Position numbers and translations under genes: made by a program | Shown here: positions 1 to 10,679 of the stretch, piece by piece | Numbering within the stretch: position 1 is the first letter of the stretch | How the letters are laid out: every line of letters starts with the position of its first letter | Assembly: GCA_902556065.1 (NCBI GenBank) | Contig: CACDUV010000003.1 | Coordinates: 1-64,000, forward strand | Direction: 5' to 3' | Origin: an uncultured Pelagibacteraceae bacterium | GTDB lineage: Bacteria; Pseudomonadota; Alphaproteobacteria; Pelagibacterales; Pelagibacteraceae | Length of the DNA: 64,000 nt | Notes under the pieces: generated by a model | Database searches by the model: none | Told to the model about the DNA's origin: nothing | The model's input: only the letters and a program-made list of their open reading frames with translations

Positions 1-893
1 AAACTTTCTTTTCCTTGAATTAATATTTCTTCTAATGTTTCTACACAATCTGATGAAAAACCTGGACAAATCATGAGAACATTCTTAATTCCTTCTTTGG
101 GTAAATTTTCTAAAGTTTTGTCAGTATATGGTTGAAGCCATTCTTGCGGACCAAATCTTGACTGAAAAGTAGTATTAATTTTAATATAGCTAAACTTTTC
201 TGAAATAAGTCTAGTTGTTTTGTGACAATAGCAATGATACGGATCCCCCTTATCAAAATATTTTTTTGGTATCCCATGATATGAGGCTATAATTAAATCT
301 GGTTTCCAATCAATTTGATTAATTTTTTTATTAATCGAACTGACTAGCGCATCAATATAGAGAGGATTAGACTCATAATGTGGAATTATTTTTAAAGAGG
401 GTTGCCATCTCATTTTCATTAAAGTTCTATAAACTTCATCACAAACTGTTGCGGTTGTTGCCGCTGCATATTGAGGATAAAGAGGAAGGATAATTAGATT
501 TTCACACCCCATCTCATGTAATTTGTGTATCTTTTTTTTGATACTTGGATTGCCATATCTCATCGCAAAATCCAAAACGATATTTTCTTTATGTAATGAT
601 TGAAAAGTTTTTTCGGTTTGTTTTTTAGTATAATAGAGAAGTGGAGACATATTTTCATTTTTCATCCAAATTTCTTTATAAGCCTTGGCAGTTTTATAAG
701 GTCTGAAAGTTAAAATAAACAAATTCAAAATTAATTGCCAAATTATAGGATTTACTTCAATCACTCTTCTGTCCGAAAGAAATTCTTTTAAATATTTTCT
801 AATATCAAACCAACTGGTTGAGTCTGGTGTGCCCAAGTTAATTATAAGTACCCCTGTTTTTCCGTATTTTATTGGTGGATGATTTTTATCCAT
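1..893 (-). CDS. hemH: Ferrochelatase, 3' end truncated by window edge
   Basis: Reverse-strand translation from ATG at 893 gives MDKNHPPIKYGKTGVLIINLGTPDS...ASYHGIPKKYFDKGDPYHCYC...; LINLGTP and SYHG(I/M)P ferrochelatase motifs; not in ORF track because open at the edge. Confidence 0.93.
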   Translation of the reverse strand, partial: MDKNHPPIKYGKTGVLIINLGTPDSTSWFDIRKYLKEFLSDRRVIEVNPIIWQLILNLFILTFRPYKTAKAYKEIWMKNENMSPLLYYTKKQTEKTFQSLHKENIVLDFAMRYGNPSIKKKIHKLHEMGCENLIILPLYPQYAAATTATVCDEVYRTLMKMRWQPSLKIIPHYESNPLYIDALVSSINKKINQIDWKPDLIIASYHGIPKKYFDKGDPYHCYCHKTTRLISEKFSYIKINTTFQSRFGPQEWLQPYTDKTLENLPKEGIKNVLMICPGFSSDCVETLEEILIQGKES

Positions 894-896
894 AGT

Positions 897-1898
897 TTAA
901 TTATTTTTTACTATTTTAATTAAGTTTTCAACCATTTCTGGATTGGTCTCAGGAAGAATACCGTGTCCTAGATTGAATATATATGGATGGTCTTTGAAAA
1001 TTTCTAAATATTTAGAAGTTTCTTTTTTTAAATTTTCATAATCTGTTAGAAGAACTTTAGGATCTAAACCTCCTTGAATTGGAATTTTAATATCTTTTAA
1101 TATTTTTTTTGGATCAATACTATAGTCGATACTTATTGCGTCAGGTTTAACGATTTCGCAAAATTCTTTATAATTTTTAATCTCTCTTGGGAAACATATT
1201 ACCGGTACATTTAAAGATTTAACATATTCCACTAAATTTAGAGTAGGCATATAAATATAATTTGGTAAATCATTCTCTTCGAGTAAACCGGCCCAACTAT
1301 CAAAGATTTGAATAACATTTGCTCCATTGTCTATTTGGTTTTTAATATGAACTTTTAAAAATTTTTCTATAATTAATAAAATTCTGTTTATTAAAAATTC
1401 ATCTTTAAAAAAATTTTCATTCAAGTGTTTTTTCGGAGATTTTAAATTAATCATATAAACTAAGAGTGTCCATGGAGCACCTACAAATCCAATAGTGTTT
1501 TTATCTTTTACAATTGGATTAGAGCTTACTTTTTTAATTGCTTTATAAACAGGATATATTTTTTCTACAAAATCTATTTCATCCAATTTTGCTATCTCGT
1601 TTAAATCTAGATTATCTAATTTAGGACCAAAATTTTTCTCGAATTTAACTTTTTGACCTAACCCGTAAGGTAACATTAAAATATCTGAAAAAATTATTGC
1701 AGCATCAATATCAAATCTTTTTAATGGTTGTAATGTTATTTCAGATGATAAATTTTCATTTAAACATAGTTTAATAAAATCAGGATTATTTTTTCTTATT
1801 TTTCTAAATTCAGGTAAATATCTACCTGCTTGTCTCATTATCCATATGGGATTAAATGAAGTGTCCTTATTGATAATTACTTTGTTTAAAGGTTTCAT
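897..1898 (-). CDS. hemE: Uroporphyrinogen decarboxylase
   Basis: PIWIMRQAGRYLPEFR and IIFSDILMLPYGLGQ motifs. Confidence 0.97.
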   Translation of the reverse strand: MKPLNKVIINKDTSFNPIWIMRQAGRYLPEFRKIRKNNPDFIKLCLNENLSSEITLQPLKRFDIDAAIIFSDILMLPYGLGQKVKFEKNFGPKLDNLDLNEIAKLDEIDFVEKIYPVYKAIKKVSSNPIVKDKNTIGFVGAPWTLLVYMINLKSPKKHLNENFFKDEFLINRILLIIEKFLKVHIKNQIDNGANVIQIFDSWAGLLEENDLPNYIYMPTLNLVEYVKSLNVPVICFPREIKNYKEFCEIVKPDAISIDYSIDPKKILKDIKIPIQGGLDPKVLLTDYENLKKETSKYLEIFKDHPYIFNLGHGILPETNPEMVENLIKIVKNN

Positions 1899-2165
1899 AT
1901 TAAAGCTTTATAAATTATTGTAGTTGTATTATATCCTGTGAATAAAGGTGATTATTTTTTATAAACATTATATTCCCAGTTTACCAACACGCCTGATAGT
2001 CAAAACTGTTTAAAATGAAGCTTTTTTTGTTATTTTAATTTTTGTGGATTGTTTTAGCCCATTTATTATTATTGTTAATAAAAATCAAGTTTTACAGGCA
2101 TTATTTGAGAAATTTAAAATTGTATATTCTAATTAAAATAATACAAATTTATTAACTATTTATTC
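1899..2165. other. Candidate chromosomal replication origin (oriC) region
   Basis: Very AT-rich divergent intergenic region between hemE and the ppsR/RP001-type gene; perfect DnaA box (TTATTCACA on minus) at 1937-1945; weaker 7/9 matches at 2043-2051 and 2160-2168. Confidence 0.65.
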
Positions 2166-2993
2166 ATGAGCAATACATACCAAATTTATTTAATATCTGA
2201 CTCAACTGGAGAAACTTTAGATAGAATATTTCTAGCATTAAAGGCTCAATTTTTAAACATAGAATACAAAGTTAATTCTTACTCATTTACAAGAACAGAA
2301 AATCAAATTTTAAAAATTTTGGAAGATGCAGAGAGAAATTCAAATTCTATAATTTTATACACTATTGTAGACAACAACTTAGCCAAGTATTTAGCAAACA
2401 TTAGTGATAAAAAAAAAATTCCATGCTTTGGTGTATTAGGTAATTTAATTTTAAATTTTTCTAAAATTTTAAATCAAAAAGCATCACACGAGCCAAGTGG
2501 ACAACACGTTTTGAATGATGAATATTACGATAGAATCGAAGCAATCCAGTTTACAATGAATCATGATGATGGAAACTTAATAGATGAAGTAGATAAATCT
2601 GATATTATCCTTGTTGGCGTAAGTAGAACAAGCAAAACTCCAACCTCTATTTATCTGGCAAATAAAGGCTTTAAAACTTCAAACATTCCTTTAGTAAATG
2701 AAAACTCTTTGCCAGAAAACCTTAAGAAGAATCCTCACAAAACTTGTGTTATTGGATTAAGTACAGAACCAGAAAGGTTGGCTGATTTAAGAAAAAACAG
2801 AATGAATTCTTTAAGGGAAACGGAAAATATGAATTATACCAATTTAGAAAGTATAAAAAAAGAAGTGCTCCAAGCAAAAAAAACATTTCAAAAATATAAA
2901 TGGCCACTTATTGACGTAACGAGGAAATCTGTTGAAGAAACCGCTGCTTCCATAATTAAAATTCACGAAATATATACAAACAATGCTAAATAA
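2166..2993 (+). CDS. ppsR: Pyruvate, phosphate dikinase regulatory protein (DUF299/RP001 family)
   Basis: YLISDSTGETL N-terminus, HEPSGQHVLNDEYYDRIEAI and GVSRTSKTPTSIYLAN P-loop. Confidence 0.93.
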   Translation: MSNTYQIYLISDSTGETLDRIFLALKAQFLNIEYKVNSYSFTRTENQILKILEDAERNSNSIILYTIVDNNLAKYLANISDKKKIPCFGVLGNLILNFSKILNQKASHEPSGQHVLNDEYYDRIEAIQFTMNHDDGNLIDEVDKSDIILVGVSRTSKTPTSIYLANKGFKTSNIPLVNENSLPENLKKNPHKTCVIGLSTEPERLADLRKNRMNSLRETENMNYTNLESIKKEVLQAKKTFQKYKWPLIDVTRKSVEETAASIIKIHEIYTNNAK

Positions 2994-3570
2994 AATTATC
3001 CTTGCATCTAAAAGCAAGGTTAGAAAAGATATATTAGATAAAAACGGTGTTAAAAGTATTATGGAGCCTTCAAATGTTGATGAAGAGATTGTAAAATCAT
3101 CTCTAATTAAAGAAAATGCAACGCCAGAAATTATATCAAAAAATTTAGCTGAATTAAAAGCAAATAAAGTTAGTTCCAAAAATATAGATCAAATAGTATT
3201 GGGAGCTGATAGTGTTATAGACTTAGACGGAGAGTTAATATCAAAACCAGAAAATAGAGATGAAGCGATGTCAATTTTAAAAAAACTTAATGGAAAGCAA
3301 CATTTTCTGATAAGTTCTGTTTGTATTTCTAAGAACGGCACAATGATTTGGAATTATACCGACAAAGCTATTTTGACAATGAAAGATTTTTCGGAAACAC
3401 AATTAAAAGAATATCTTGCAAAAATATCTGATGAAAATCTTTACGCTTATAATGTCTATCAAATTGAAGGAGAAGGAAGAAATTTATTCAGCAACATCTC
3501 AGGTGATGAAAATACAATAATGGGCTTACCAATTAAAAAAATTAAAGAATATCTATGTCTGCACAAATGA
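2983..3570 (+). CDS. maf: Maf-family nucleotide pyrophosphatase
   Basis: IILASKSKVRKDIL start and GADSVIDLDGELISKP motif. Confidence 0.93.
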   Translation: MLNKIILASKSKVRKDILDKNGVKSIMEPSNVDEEIVKSSLIKENATPEIISKNLAELKANKVSSKNIDQIVLGADSVIDLDGELISKPENRDEAMSILKKLNGKQHFLISSVCISKNGTMIWNYTDKAILTMKDFSETQLKEYLAKISDENLYAYNVYQIEGEGRNLFSNISGDENTIMGLPIKKIKEYLCLHK

Positions 3571-4361
3571 AAAATTATGTAGTTATTGGCAATCCAATTG
3601 CTCACTCATTATCTCCCGATCTTCATAATTATTGGTTAAAAGAAAATAATATCGATGCTGTTTATGATAAGATTAAATTGGAAAAAAGCGAAATTAAAGA
3701 TTTCATAAATAAAATAAAAAATCAAAAAATAAGTGGTTGCAATGTAACAGTTCCATTTAAAAAAGATGTCATCCCTTTTTTAGATAAATTAAGCGAAGAA
3801 GCAAAGAAAACACAGTCAGTAAACACCATAACCTTTGAAAATGGTCTTCTAGTAGGACATAATACAGATATTGTTGGTTTTCAAAAATCAATACAATTTA
3901 TAAACTACTCTATTAAAAATAAAAAAATTTTTATTTTAGGAGCCGGGGGTGTGGTGCCATCAATAATTTTTGCTTTAAACAAAATGGAAGTTTCTAAAAT
4001 TATAGTTAGCAATAGAACTGAAAAAAAAGCAAAAGATTTAAAAGATCAATTTAAGAATATCGATGTCGTAGAATGGGGTAGATCACAAGAATGTGATGTT
4101 ATTATAAATGCAACAAGCTTAGGTTTAAATAATGAAACTATCGATTTTGATTTTTCAAATAATCTAAATAATAAATTGTTTTATGATGTAATTTATAATC
4201 CTAGCGAATCTAATTTTTTAAAAGAGGCTAAAAAATTTGGACACAGGGCAGAAAATGGTAAATTAATGTTTATTTATCAGGCTTTTGAAGCTTTTAGATT
4301 ATGGCACAATGTTGAACCAAATATAACTAAAGAGACATTTAAATTATTAAAAAATGATTAA
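3567..4361 (+). CDS. aroE: Shikimate dehydrogenase
   Basis: VIGNPIAHSLSPDLHN, GCNVTVPFK, GAGGVVPSI motifs; start placed at the ATGA overlap with maf (track start 3555). Confidence 0.95.
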   Translation: MKNYVVIGNPIAHSLSPDLHNYWLKENNIDAVYDKIKLEKSEIKDFINKIKNQKISGCNVTVPFKKDVIPFLDKLSEEAKKTQSVNTITFENGLLVGHNTDIVGFQKSIQFINYSIKNKKIFILGAGGVVPSIIFALNKMEVSKIIVSNRTEKKAKDLKDQFKNIDVVEWGRSQECDVIINATSLGLNNETIDFDFSNNLNNKLFYDVIYNPSESNFLKEAKKFGHRAENGKLMFIYQAFEAFRLWHNVEPNITKETFKLLKND

Positions 4362-4923
4362 AATAGGTGTGGTCGGAGATATAGGGTCTGGAAAAACGTT
4401 TGTAGCAAACAGTTTTGGATATCCAGTGTTTAATGCAGATGATGAAGTAGTAAAAATATATAAAAAAGACAAAAAAATTTTTTTAAAATTAAAAAATAAA
4501 TTACCAAAATATATAACTAGATTTCCTGTAGATAAGGATGAAATTACAAATGCAATTTTAAATAATCAAAATAATTTAAATAAAATAATAAAAATTGTAC
4601 ATAAAGAAGTAAAAAAAAAACTTAATTTTTTCTTAATGAAAAATAAAAATAAAAAGATTGTAATTTTAGATATTCCATTACTAATTGAAAATAAACTTTT
4701 TAATAAAAAAGATTTATTAGTTTTCGTTGATTCAAATAAAAAAGATATTGATAAAAGAATTAAGAAAAGACCAAACTTTAATTCAAAACTTCTAAATATT
4801 TTTAAAAAAATTCAGCTTAGTCCAAGTTACAAGAAAAAAAAATCTCATTTTATAATTAAAAATACATTTACAAAAAAACCTGTTAAAGATGAAGTTAAAA
4901 AAATTATAAATAAAATTTTATAA
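4354..4923 (+). CDS. coaE: Dephospho-CoA kinase
   Basis: IGVVGDIGSGKTFVANSF P-loop, NADDEV, LDIPLLIE. Confidence 0.92.
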   Translation: MIKIGVVGDIGSGKTFVANSFGYPVFNADDEVVKIYKKDKKIFLKLKNKLPKYITRFPVDKDEITNAILNNQNNLNKIIKIVHKEVKKKLNFFLMKNKNKKIVILDIPLLIENKLFNKKDLLVFVDSNKKDIDKRIKKRPNFNSKLLNIFKKIQLSPSYKKKKSHFIIKNTFTKKPVKDEVKKIINKIL

Positions 4924-5583
4924 ATGAAAGAAATTGTTTTAGACACAGAAACAACTGGGATATCAGTTAAAGATGGTCATAGAATAGTTGAAATAGGATG
5001 TATCGAATTAGATGATTTGGTACCTATAAATAAATTTCACTCATATTTAAACCCTGAAAGAAAAGTTTCTGACAAAGCATTTGAGGTACATGGTTATTCT
5101 GACGAGTTTTTATCAAAACAAAAAAAATTTTCTGAAATAGTAAGTGATTTTTTAAATTTTATTGAGGGTAAAAACTTAATTATCCATAATGCAGAATTTG
5201 ATATTGCTCATTTAAACAACGAACTCTTTTTAGCTGGACATAAAAAAATTAGTAATAAAATAATTGATACTCTTGAATTAGCTAGATTAAAATTTCCAGG
5301 ATCATCATCAAGTTTAGATGCATTATGTAAAAGGTATAGAATTGATAATTCTAGAAGAATACAGCATACAGCCTTAATTGACTGTGATCTTTTATCAAAA
5401 GTTTATATAAATTTAATTGATCAAAAAGAGCCAACACTCGATTTTAAAAATGATGAAAAGATTGAAAAAAATAAATTAAATTCTAATGTTTATTATTTTA
5501 AGAAAGTCATTGTTCCATCAACAGATGAAAAATCAAGGCATCAGGAATATTTAAAAAATTTTTTGAAAAAGAATAATTATTAA
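4924..5583 (+). CDS. dnaQ: DNA polymerase III epsilon subunit
   Basis: IVLDTETTGIS ... RIVEIGCIEL ... LIIHNAEFDIAHLN exonuclease motifs. Confidence 0.95.
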   Translation: MKEIVLDTETTGISVKDGHRIVEIGCIELDDLVPINKFHSYLNPERKVSDKAFEVHGYSDEFLSKQKKFSEIVSDFLNFIEGKNLIIHNAEFDIAHLNNELFLAGHKKISNKIIDTLELARLKFPGSSSSLDALCKRYRIDNSRRIQHTALIDCDLLSKVYINLIDQKEPTLDFKNDEKIEKNKLNSNVYYFKKVIVPSTDEKSRHQEYLKNFLKKNNY

Positions 5584-6002
5584 TTAAATCTTTGCATGTA
5601 AAGATTTTCAAAATCTATTTTTTTTTCAAACTTAACACCCTTATAGCCCGAATTATGTAACATATTTAAAAAAGATTTTTCAAGATCAGGATATATTTTT
5701 AGTTGTACATCACACAAAATTATTTTTTCTAACTCTTTTTTTTCACTAACATCATTGTCAACCTTTACGATTGTTGCAAAATTCATTTCAAAATAAGATT
5801 TATGTTTTGATTGATCTATGTCTTCAAATTTCAAAATAGTATTTACTTCAACCATCTTATTTTTTAAAGGTTTTGAATTTATATCAATTTTTAGTTGATA
5901 TTTAGATATATTATCTCTGACATATATGTATGTTTCAGTGTTTTTTGTTTCACTTGACATATCTTTGATGAACTTTCCTAGTATTTTAAATTTATCTGTC
6001 AT
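5580..6002 (-). CDS. secB: SecB-like export chaperone (divergent)
   Basis: IKDMSSETKN start and beta-rich SecB-like pattern; conserved position beside dnaQ/fxsA. Confidence 0.75.
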   Translation of the reverse strand: MTDKFKILGKFIKDMSSETKNTETYIYVRDNISKYQLKIDINSKPLKNKMVEVNTILKFEDIDQSKHKSYFEMNFATIVKVDNDVSEKKELEKIILCDVQLKIYPDLEKSFLNMLHNSGYKGVKFEKKIDFENLYMQRFN

Positions 6003-6411
6003 TTTTGTCGTCTATATCTTCGTACTCTCCATCAATAATATTGTTTTTTTTTGTATTTATAGGATTCATTTTTTTAAACAAACTATTAAATATAAATTCT
6101 CTACTTAATGGAAAAATTAATAAGAAACCTAATAGGTCAGTAACAAAACCCGGTATTATTAGTAACAATGCCGCAAAAGCAATTGCTGCTCCAGATAACA
6201 TTTCATAAGTTGGAGTTTTATTTTGTTTTAATTGATTGAATCCTGATTTGAGGGTATTTAAACCCTCATATTTAGCATAATATATACCAACGATAGCTGT
6301 TGTAAAAATTAATAAAATCGTTGTTATTGCTCCTATTTGAGATCCTATCTTAATTAAAAGGTAAATTTCGATTACTGGAACGAGTATAATTGTTAAAAAT
6401 ATTGGGTTCAT
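5992..6411 (-). CDS. fxsA: FxsA-family membrane protein
   Basis: VPVIEIYLLIKIGSQIGAITTILLI...IPGFVTDLLGFLLIFP. Confidence 0.9.
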   Translation of the reverse strand: MNPIFLTIILVPVIEIYLLIKIGSQIGAITTILLIFTTAIVGIYYAKYEGLNTLKSGFNQLKQNKTPTYEMLSGAAIAFAALLLIIPGFVTDLLGFLLIFPLSREFIFNSLFKKMNPINTKKNNIIDGEYEDIDDKNDR

Positions 6412-6469
6412 TTGTCCTTACTCTAAATTGCCGGTTGAAATTAATCAACAGAGTAATTACTATTTAAAC

Positions 6470-7066
6470 ATGAATTATAGTTTTGAATATATCGACATCA
6501 TTTTACTTGCTATGATCGCAGGTTTCATTTTTTTAAGACTTAGAGGAATACTTGGTAAAAGAACAGGATATGAGGGAAAATCTCCAGCACAATTCCAAGA
6601 AGTATTAAAAAAAATTAAGGTTGATCAACATAAAAAAACTAGTGAGAAATTTGATGATGAAGCTAAAAAAGAATTTTTAAAAGGTGCGAGAATTGCTTAT
6701 GAAACAATTATTACTGATTTTAGTGACAATGATAATAAAATTACAAACGCCAAACCTTTATTGAATAGAGATATTTTTAACCAATTTGATGATGCATTAA
6801 AAGAAAGAGCAAAAAGAGGCCATGTTGCTGAAATCACTTTTATCGGAGTAAATAAAGCAGAAATAAAAGAACACAAAAAAACTGGAAACATTCTAAATGT
6901 AACAGTTGATTTTATTGCTGAGGTGATCACTTGTATTAGAGACAAAGAAAAAAAAATTGTATCAGGAGATCCTGAAAAAATTAAAAAAATCTACGATACA
7001 TGGGTTTTCTCTAGAGATACTACTTCGGCAAATCCTAATTGGCAGCTTGTTAATATTTTAACTTAA
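6470..7066 (+). CDS. Tim44-like domain membrane protein
   Basis: N-terminal TM helix then FLKGARIAYETIITDFSDND...LLNRDIFNQFDDAL Tim44-like domain; start at internal ATG (track start 6428 is an upstream TTG). Confidence 0.85.
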   Translation: MNYSFEYIDIILLAMIAGFIFLRLRGILGKRTGYEGKSPAQFQEVLKKIKVDQHKKTSEKFDDEAKKEFLKGARIAYETIITDFSDNDNKITNAKPLLNRDIFNQFDDALKERAKRGHVAEITFIGVNKAEIKEHKKTGNILNVTVDFIAEVITCIRDKEKKIVSGDPEKIKKIYDTWVFSRDTTSANPNWQLVNILT

Positions 7067-7489
7067 TTGAACGATAATATTTCAGATAAAGATAAAAAGG
7101 ATTGGCAAACTTTTATTTCGAGTAAAGAAAAAATTGAAGATAAAGATTTTAAACTTCAAATAAAAAATCATTTAAAATTTAGATCATTAGATCTTCATGG
7201 ATATACTCTTGAACAAGCAAATAATGCTATAGAAAAATTTATATTAAAAGCATTTGATGAAAATGTAAGTAAATTAATTATTGTTACTGGAAAAGGTATT
7301 CATTCAGATGTTGAAAAAGATCCTTATGTTTCTAAAGACCTAAGTATTTTGAAATATTCTGTGCCTGAATTTATTAATAATAATCAAAATTTAATGAGAG
7401 TTATAAATGATATACAAGATGCCAAAATCGAAGATGGTGGTAGTGGTGCTTTTTACATTCTTTTAAAAAAGAAAAGATCTACAAAATAA
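7067..7489 (+). CDS. Smr/MutS2-type domain protein
   Basis: [20 protein letters not shown] ... [14 protein letters not shown] start abutting upstream stop. Confidence 0.88.
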   Translation: MNDNISDKDKKDWQTFISSKEKIEDKDFKLQIKNHLKFRSLDLHGYTLEQANNAIEKFILKAFDENVSKLIIVTGKGIHSDVEKDPYVSKDLSILKYSVPEFINNNQNLMRVINDIQDAKIEDGGSGAFYILLKKKRSTK

Positions 7490-8852
7490 ACTTAGAAAGA
7501 TCAGTATCTTTTACTAAATTATCAAGATTTTTATTAATATATTCTTTATTTATTATAATTTTTTCTCCAGATCTGTCTGTTGCTGTGAAACTAATATCAT
7601 CTAATATCTTTTCAATAATTGTATGTAATCTCCTTGCTCCAATATTCTCAACTGTTGCATTTACTTCTGATGCAATATTTGCAATTGCGTCAATACCATC
7701 ATCAGAAAATTCAAGCTCTACATTTTCTGTTTTCAAAAGAGCTACATATTGTTTTATTAAACTGTAGTCTGGCTCTTTTAAGATTCTTTTAAAATCTTCG
7801 CTAGTTAAAGCTTCTAGCTCAACTCTTATAGGTAATCTTCCCTGTAACTCTGGTAGTAGATCAGATGGTTTTGCAAGTTGGAAAGCACCTGATGCAATAA
7901 ATAAAATATGATCAGTTTTAATTGGACCATGTTTTGTATTTACAGTTGTTCCCTCAATAAGGGGTAATAAATCTCTTTGCACACCTTCCCTAGATACATC
8001 ACCACCAACCCTATCGGTTCTTGCAGAAATTTTATCTATTTCATCTAGGAAAACTATTCCATTGTTTTCAGTTGAGAGTTTTGCAGTTTTAACAATTTTA
8101 TCTTGTTCAATTAGTTTGTCTGATTCATCATTGATTAAAATTTCATGAGATTCTTTAACTGTCATTTTTTTCTTTTTTTCTTTGTTACCCATAGATTTAC
8201 CAATCATTTCCCCAATGTTTATCATTCCAACATTAGCACCTGGCATTCCTGGGATCTCAAAAGACGCACCGTTTGAGCCTGTATCACTTACAGCGATTTC
8301 TATTTCATTGTCATCTAAATCACCATTTCTTAGTCTTTTTCTAAAACTTTCTCGCGTTGCAAGGCTTGCTTTTTTTCCCACCAAAGCATCTAGCACTTTT
8401 TCTTCAGCTGCTTTTTGAGCTTGCGCATAAACTTCTTTTCTTTTTTTTACTTTTTCCATTGCAATTGCAATCTCAATTAAGTCTCTAACAATTTGCTCAA
8501 CGTCTCTCCCAACGTATCCAACTTCTGTAAATCTTGTTGCTTCAACTTTAACAAATGGAGCCTCTGCTAATTTTGAAAGTCTTCTAGAAATTTCAGTTTT
8601 TCCAACTCCTGTCGGTCCAATCATTAAAATATTTTTCGGCAAAACTTCATTTTTCATTTCACCTTTTAAAGCCTGTCTTCTCCATCTATTTCTTAATGCA
8701 ACAGCAACAGCTTTTTTTGCTTTATTTTGTCCAACGACAAAACGATCTAATTCTGAAACTATTTCCCTTGGAGAAAGAGCACTTACTAAAGAAGACTCTT
8801 CCTTTTGAGTCTTTTCTTTTGGGTGCAAAGGTGTAACGTTTGAATTATCCAT
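7479..8852 (-). CDS. hslU: ATP-dependent protease ATPase subunit HslU
   Basis: [47 protein letters not shown]. Confidence 0.98.
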   Translation of the reverse strand: MDNSNVTPLHPKEKTQKEESSLVSALSPREIVSELDRFVVGQNKAKKAVAVALRNRWRRQALKGEMKNEVLPKNILMIGPTGVGKTEISRRLSKLAEAPFVKVEATRFTEVGYVGRDVEQIVRDLIEIAIAMEKVKKRKEVYAQAQKAAEEKVLDALVGKKASLATRESFRKRLRNGDLDDNEIEIAVSDTGSNGASFEIPGMPGANVGMINIGEMIGKSMGNKEKKKKMTVKESHEILINDESDKLIEQDKIVKTAKLSTENNGIVFLDEIDKISARTDRVGGDVSREGVQRDLLPLIEGTTVNTKHGPIKTDHILFIASGAFQLAKPSDLLPELQGRLPIRVELEALTSEDFKRILKEPDYSLIKQYVALLKTENVELEFSDDGIDAIANIASEVNATVENIGARRLHTIIEKILDDISFTATDRSGEKIIINKEYINKNLDNLVKDTDLSKFIL

Positions 8853-9367
8853 TATATTTTTTCAATTTTAACATTGTCATTTGTAAATACACAAATATCA
8901 GCTGCTACTTTAATTGCCTTTTTTGCAACTTCTTCTGCTGACATATCGCCTTCCATTAAAACTTTTCCTGCCGCTAAGGCATAATTTCCACCAGAACCTA
9001 TTCCTATTACATCACCTTCAGGCTCTAGAACATCTCCAGTCCCAGAAATTATATAACTATTATTTTTGTCACCTACAGCCATTAATGCCTCTAGTCTTCT
9101 TAAATATTTATCGGTTCGCCAATCTTTTGCTAACTCAACAGCAGCTCTAGACAAATTACCTGCGTGTTTTTCTAATTTTCCTTCTAATCTTTCAAATAAA
9201 GTTAGTGCATCAGCAGTTGACCCTGCAAATCCTGCAACTACATCTCTTTTTTCAATTTTTCTAACTTTTGATGCTGTACTTTTGACAACAGTATTTCCCA
9301 TACTTACTTGTCCGTCACCAGCAACCACAACTTCATTATTTTTTCTAACTAGTACAATTGTTGTCAT
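8852..9367 (-). CDS. hslV: ATP-dependent protease subunit HslV
   Basis: [28 protein letters not shown] catalytic N-terminus. Confidence 0.98.
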   Translation of the reverse strand: MTTIVLVRKNNEVVVAGDGQVSMGNTVVKSTASKVRKIEKRDVVAGFAGSTADALTLFERLEGKLEKHAGNLSRAAVELAKDWRTDKYLRRLEALMAVGDKNNSYIISGTGDVLEPEGDVIGIGSGGNYALAAGKVLMEGDMSAEEVAKKAIKVAADICVFTNDNVKIEKI

Positions 9368-9456
9368 ATCTAATAAATGGTAACTATTTTTGATACTTCA
9401 AGTCTTTACACTAATATTGATATAGTTGGATTAAGTATGTATACAATTTAAATTAT

Positions 9457-10047
9457 ATGGCTAGAAAAGGAAAAGTTTCTCGAAAAACAAAAGAAACCAG
9501 TATCAATGTTGAATTAAACATTGATGGTAAAGGTAAATACCAAATTGATACTGGGATAGGTTTTTTAGATCATATGCTTGAACAACTATCAAAGCATTCT
9601 CTAATTGATCTAAAAGTAAAAGCAAAAGGTGATACTCACATCGATCTTCATCACACAACAGAAGATACAGGAATTGCAATTGGAGAAGCTTTAAAAAAAG
9701 CTGCAAAGAAATTTGTAGGTATTAAAAGATATGCACACAGAGTTATTCCTATGGATGAAACTTTAACTAGAGTTGCAATCGATGTTTCAAATAGACCTTA
9801 TTTAATTTGGAAAGTAAAATTAAAAGTTGAGAAACTTGGTGAGATGGACACAGAATTATTTAAAGAATGGTTCCAGGCATTTTCACAGGCCGCAGGTATT
9901 ACAATGCATGTCGAAAATATTTATGGTGATAACAGTCACCACATCATTGAGTCTTGCTATAAAGCTTTAGCAAGATCATTAAGAGAGGCACTAGAGATGG
10001 ACCCTAGAAGTAAAAAAAGTATTCCATCCACTAAAGGCTCATTATAA
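9457..10047 (+). CDS. hisB: Imidazoleglycerol-phosphate dehydratase
   Basis: [45 protein letters not shown]. Confidence 0.98.
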   Translation: MARKGKVSRKTKETSINVELNIDGKGKYQIDTGIGFLDHMLEQLSKHSLIDLKVKAKGDTHIDLHHTTEDTGIAIGEALKKAAKKFVGIKRYAHRVIPMDETLTRVAIDVSNRPYLIWKVKLKVEKLGEMDTELFKEWFQAFSQAAGITMHVENIYGDNSHHIIESCYKALARSLREALEMDPRSKKSIPSTKGSL

Positions 10048-10052
10048 GTTTA

Positions 10053-10679
10053 ATGAACGTCACAATTGTTGATTATAATTCGGGCAATATAAGCTCGGTA
10101 ATAAACTCTTTTAAAGAGGTTGCTAAAGATAAGGTAAATATCGAGGTAACATCGGATATAAATAAGATAAAATCGTCGGACAAAGTAGTTTTGCCAGGCC
10201 AGGGTTCGTTCAAAAGTTGTGTTGATGCACTTACTAGTATTAATGGTTTGGTTGATACATTAAATGACTTTGCAATTAATAATAAAAAACCTCTTCTTGG
10301 AATTTGTGTTGGATTACAAATGTTTGCTGACGTTGGTTTTGAAGAAACTGAAACCAAAGGCCTTGGATGGATATCTGGCAAGGTGTCAAAAATAGATAAT
10401 CAGAATGGAAAATATAAACTTCCTCACATTGGATGGAACCAAATTAATATTGTTAAGGATAGTAAAATTTTTAAAGGTATAGAAAATAACTCTCACATGT
10501 ATTTTGTTCATAGTTATGAATTTGTACCAGAAGATAAAAATTTAATTTCAGCAACAACCGAGTATTCATCAAATATTGTTTGTTCAGTTGAAAAGGAAAA
10601 TATTTTTGGAACACAGTTCCACCCAGAGAAAAGTGATAAAACTGGACTTAAAATAATTGATAATTTTATAAGTATCTAA
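10053..10679 (+). CDS. hisH: Imidazole glycerol phosphate synthase glutaminase subunit
   Basis: VDYNSGNISSV, VLPGQGSF, LLGICVGLQ nucleophile, GTQFHPEKS. Confidence 0.97.
   Translation: MNVTIVDYNSGNISSVINSFKEVAKDKVNIEVTSDINKIKSSDKVVLPGQGSFKSCVDALTSINGLVDTLNDFAINNKKPLLGICVGLQMFADVGFEETETKGLGWISGKVSKIDNQNGKYKLPHIGWNQINIVKDSKIFKGIENNSHMYFVHSYEFVPEDKNLISATTEYSSNIVCSVEKENIFGTQFHPEKSDKTGLKIIDNFISI

Noticed and set aside
2083-2095. IHF-like site AATCAAGTTTTAC in the candidate origin
   Set aside because: Matches WATCAA but not the TTR half; too weak to call in AT-rich DNA
2844-3179. Minus-strand ORF 111 aa over ppsR/maf
   Set aside because: Antisense to two well-supported genes; low-complexity hydrophobic translation typical of AT-rich antisense frames
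7585-8418. Plus-strand ORFs inside hslU (7585-7767, 8182-8418)
   Set aside because: Antisense to strongly conserved hslU; no recognisable motifs
8914-9383. Plus-strand ORFs 8914-9150 and 9066-9383
   Set aside because: Antisense to hslV; overlapping each other in different frames
10073-10381. Minus-strand 102-aa ORF
   Set aside because: Antisense to hisH
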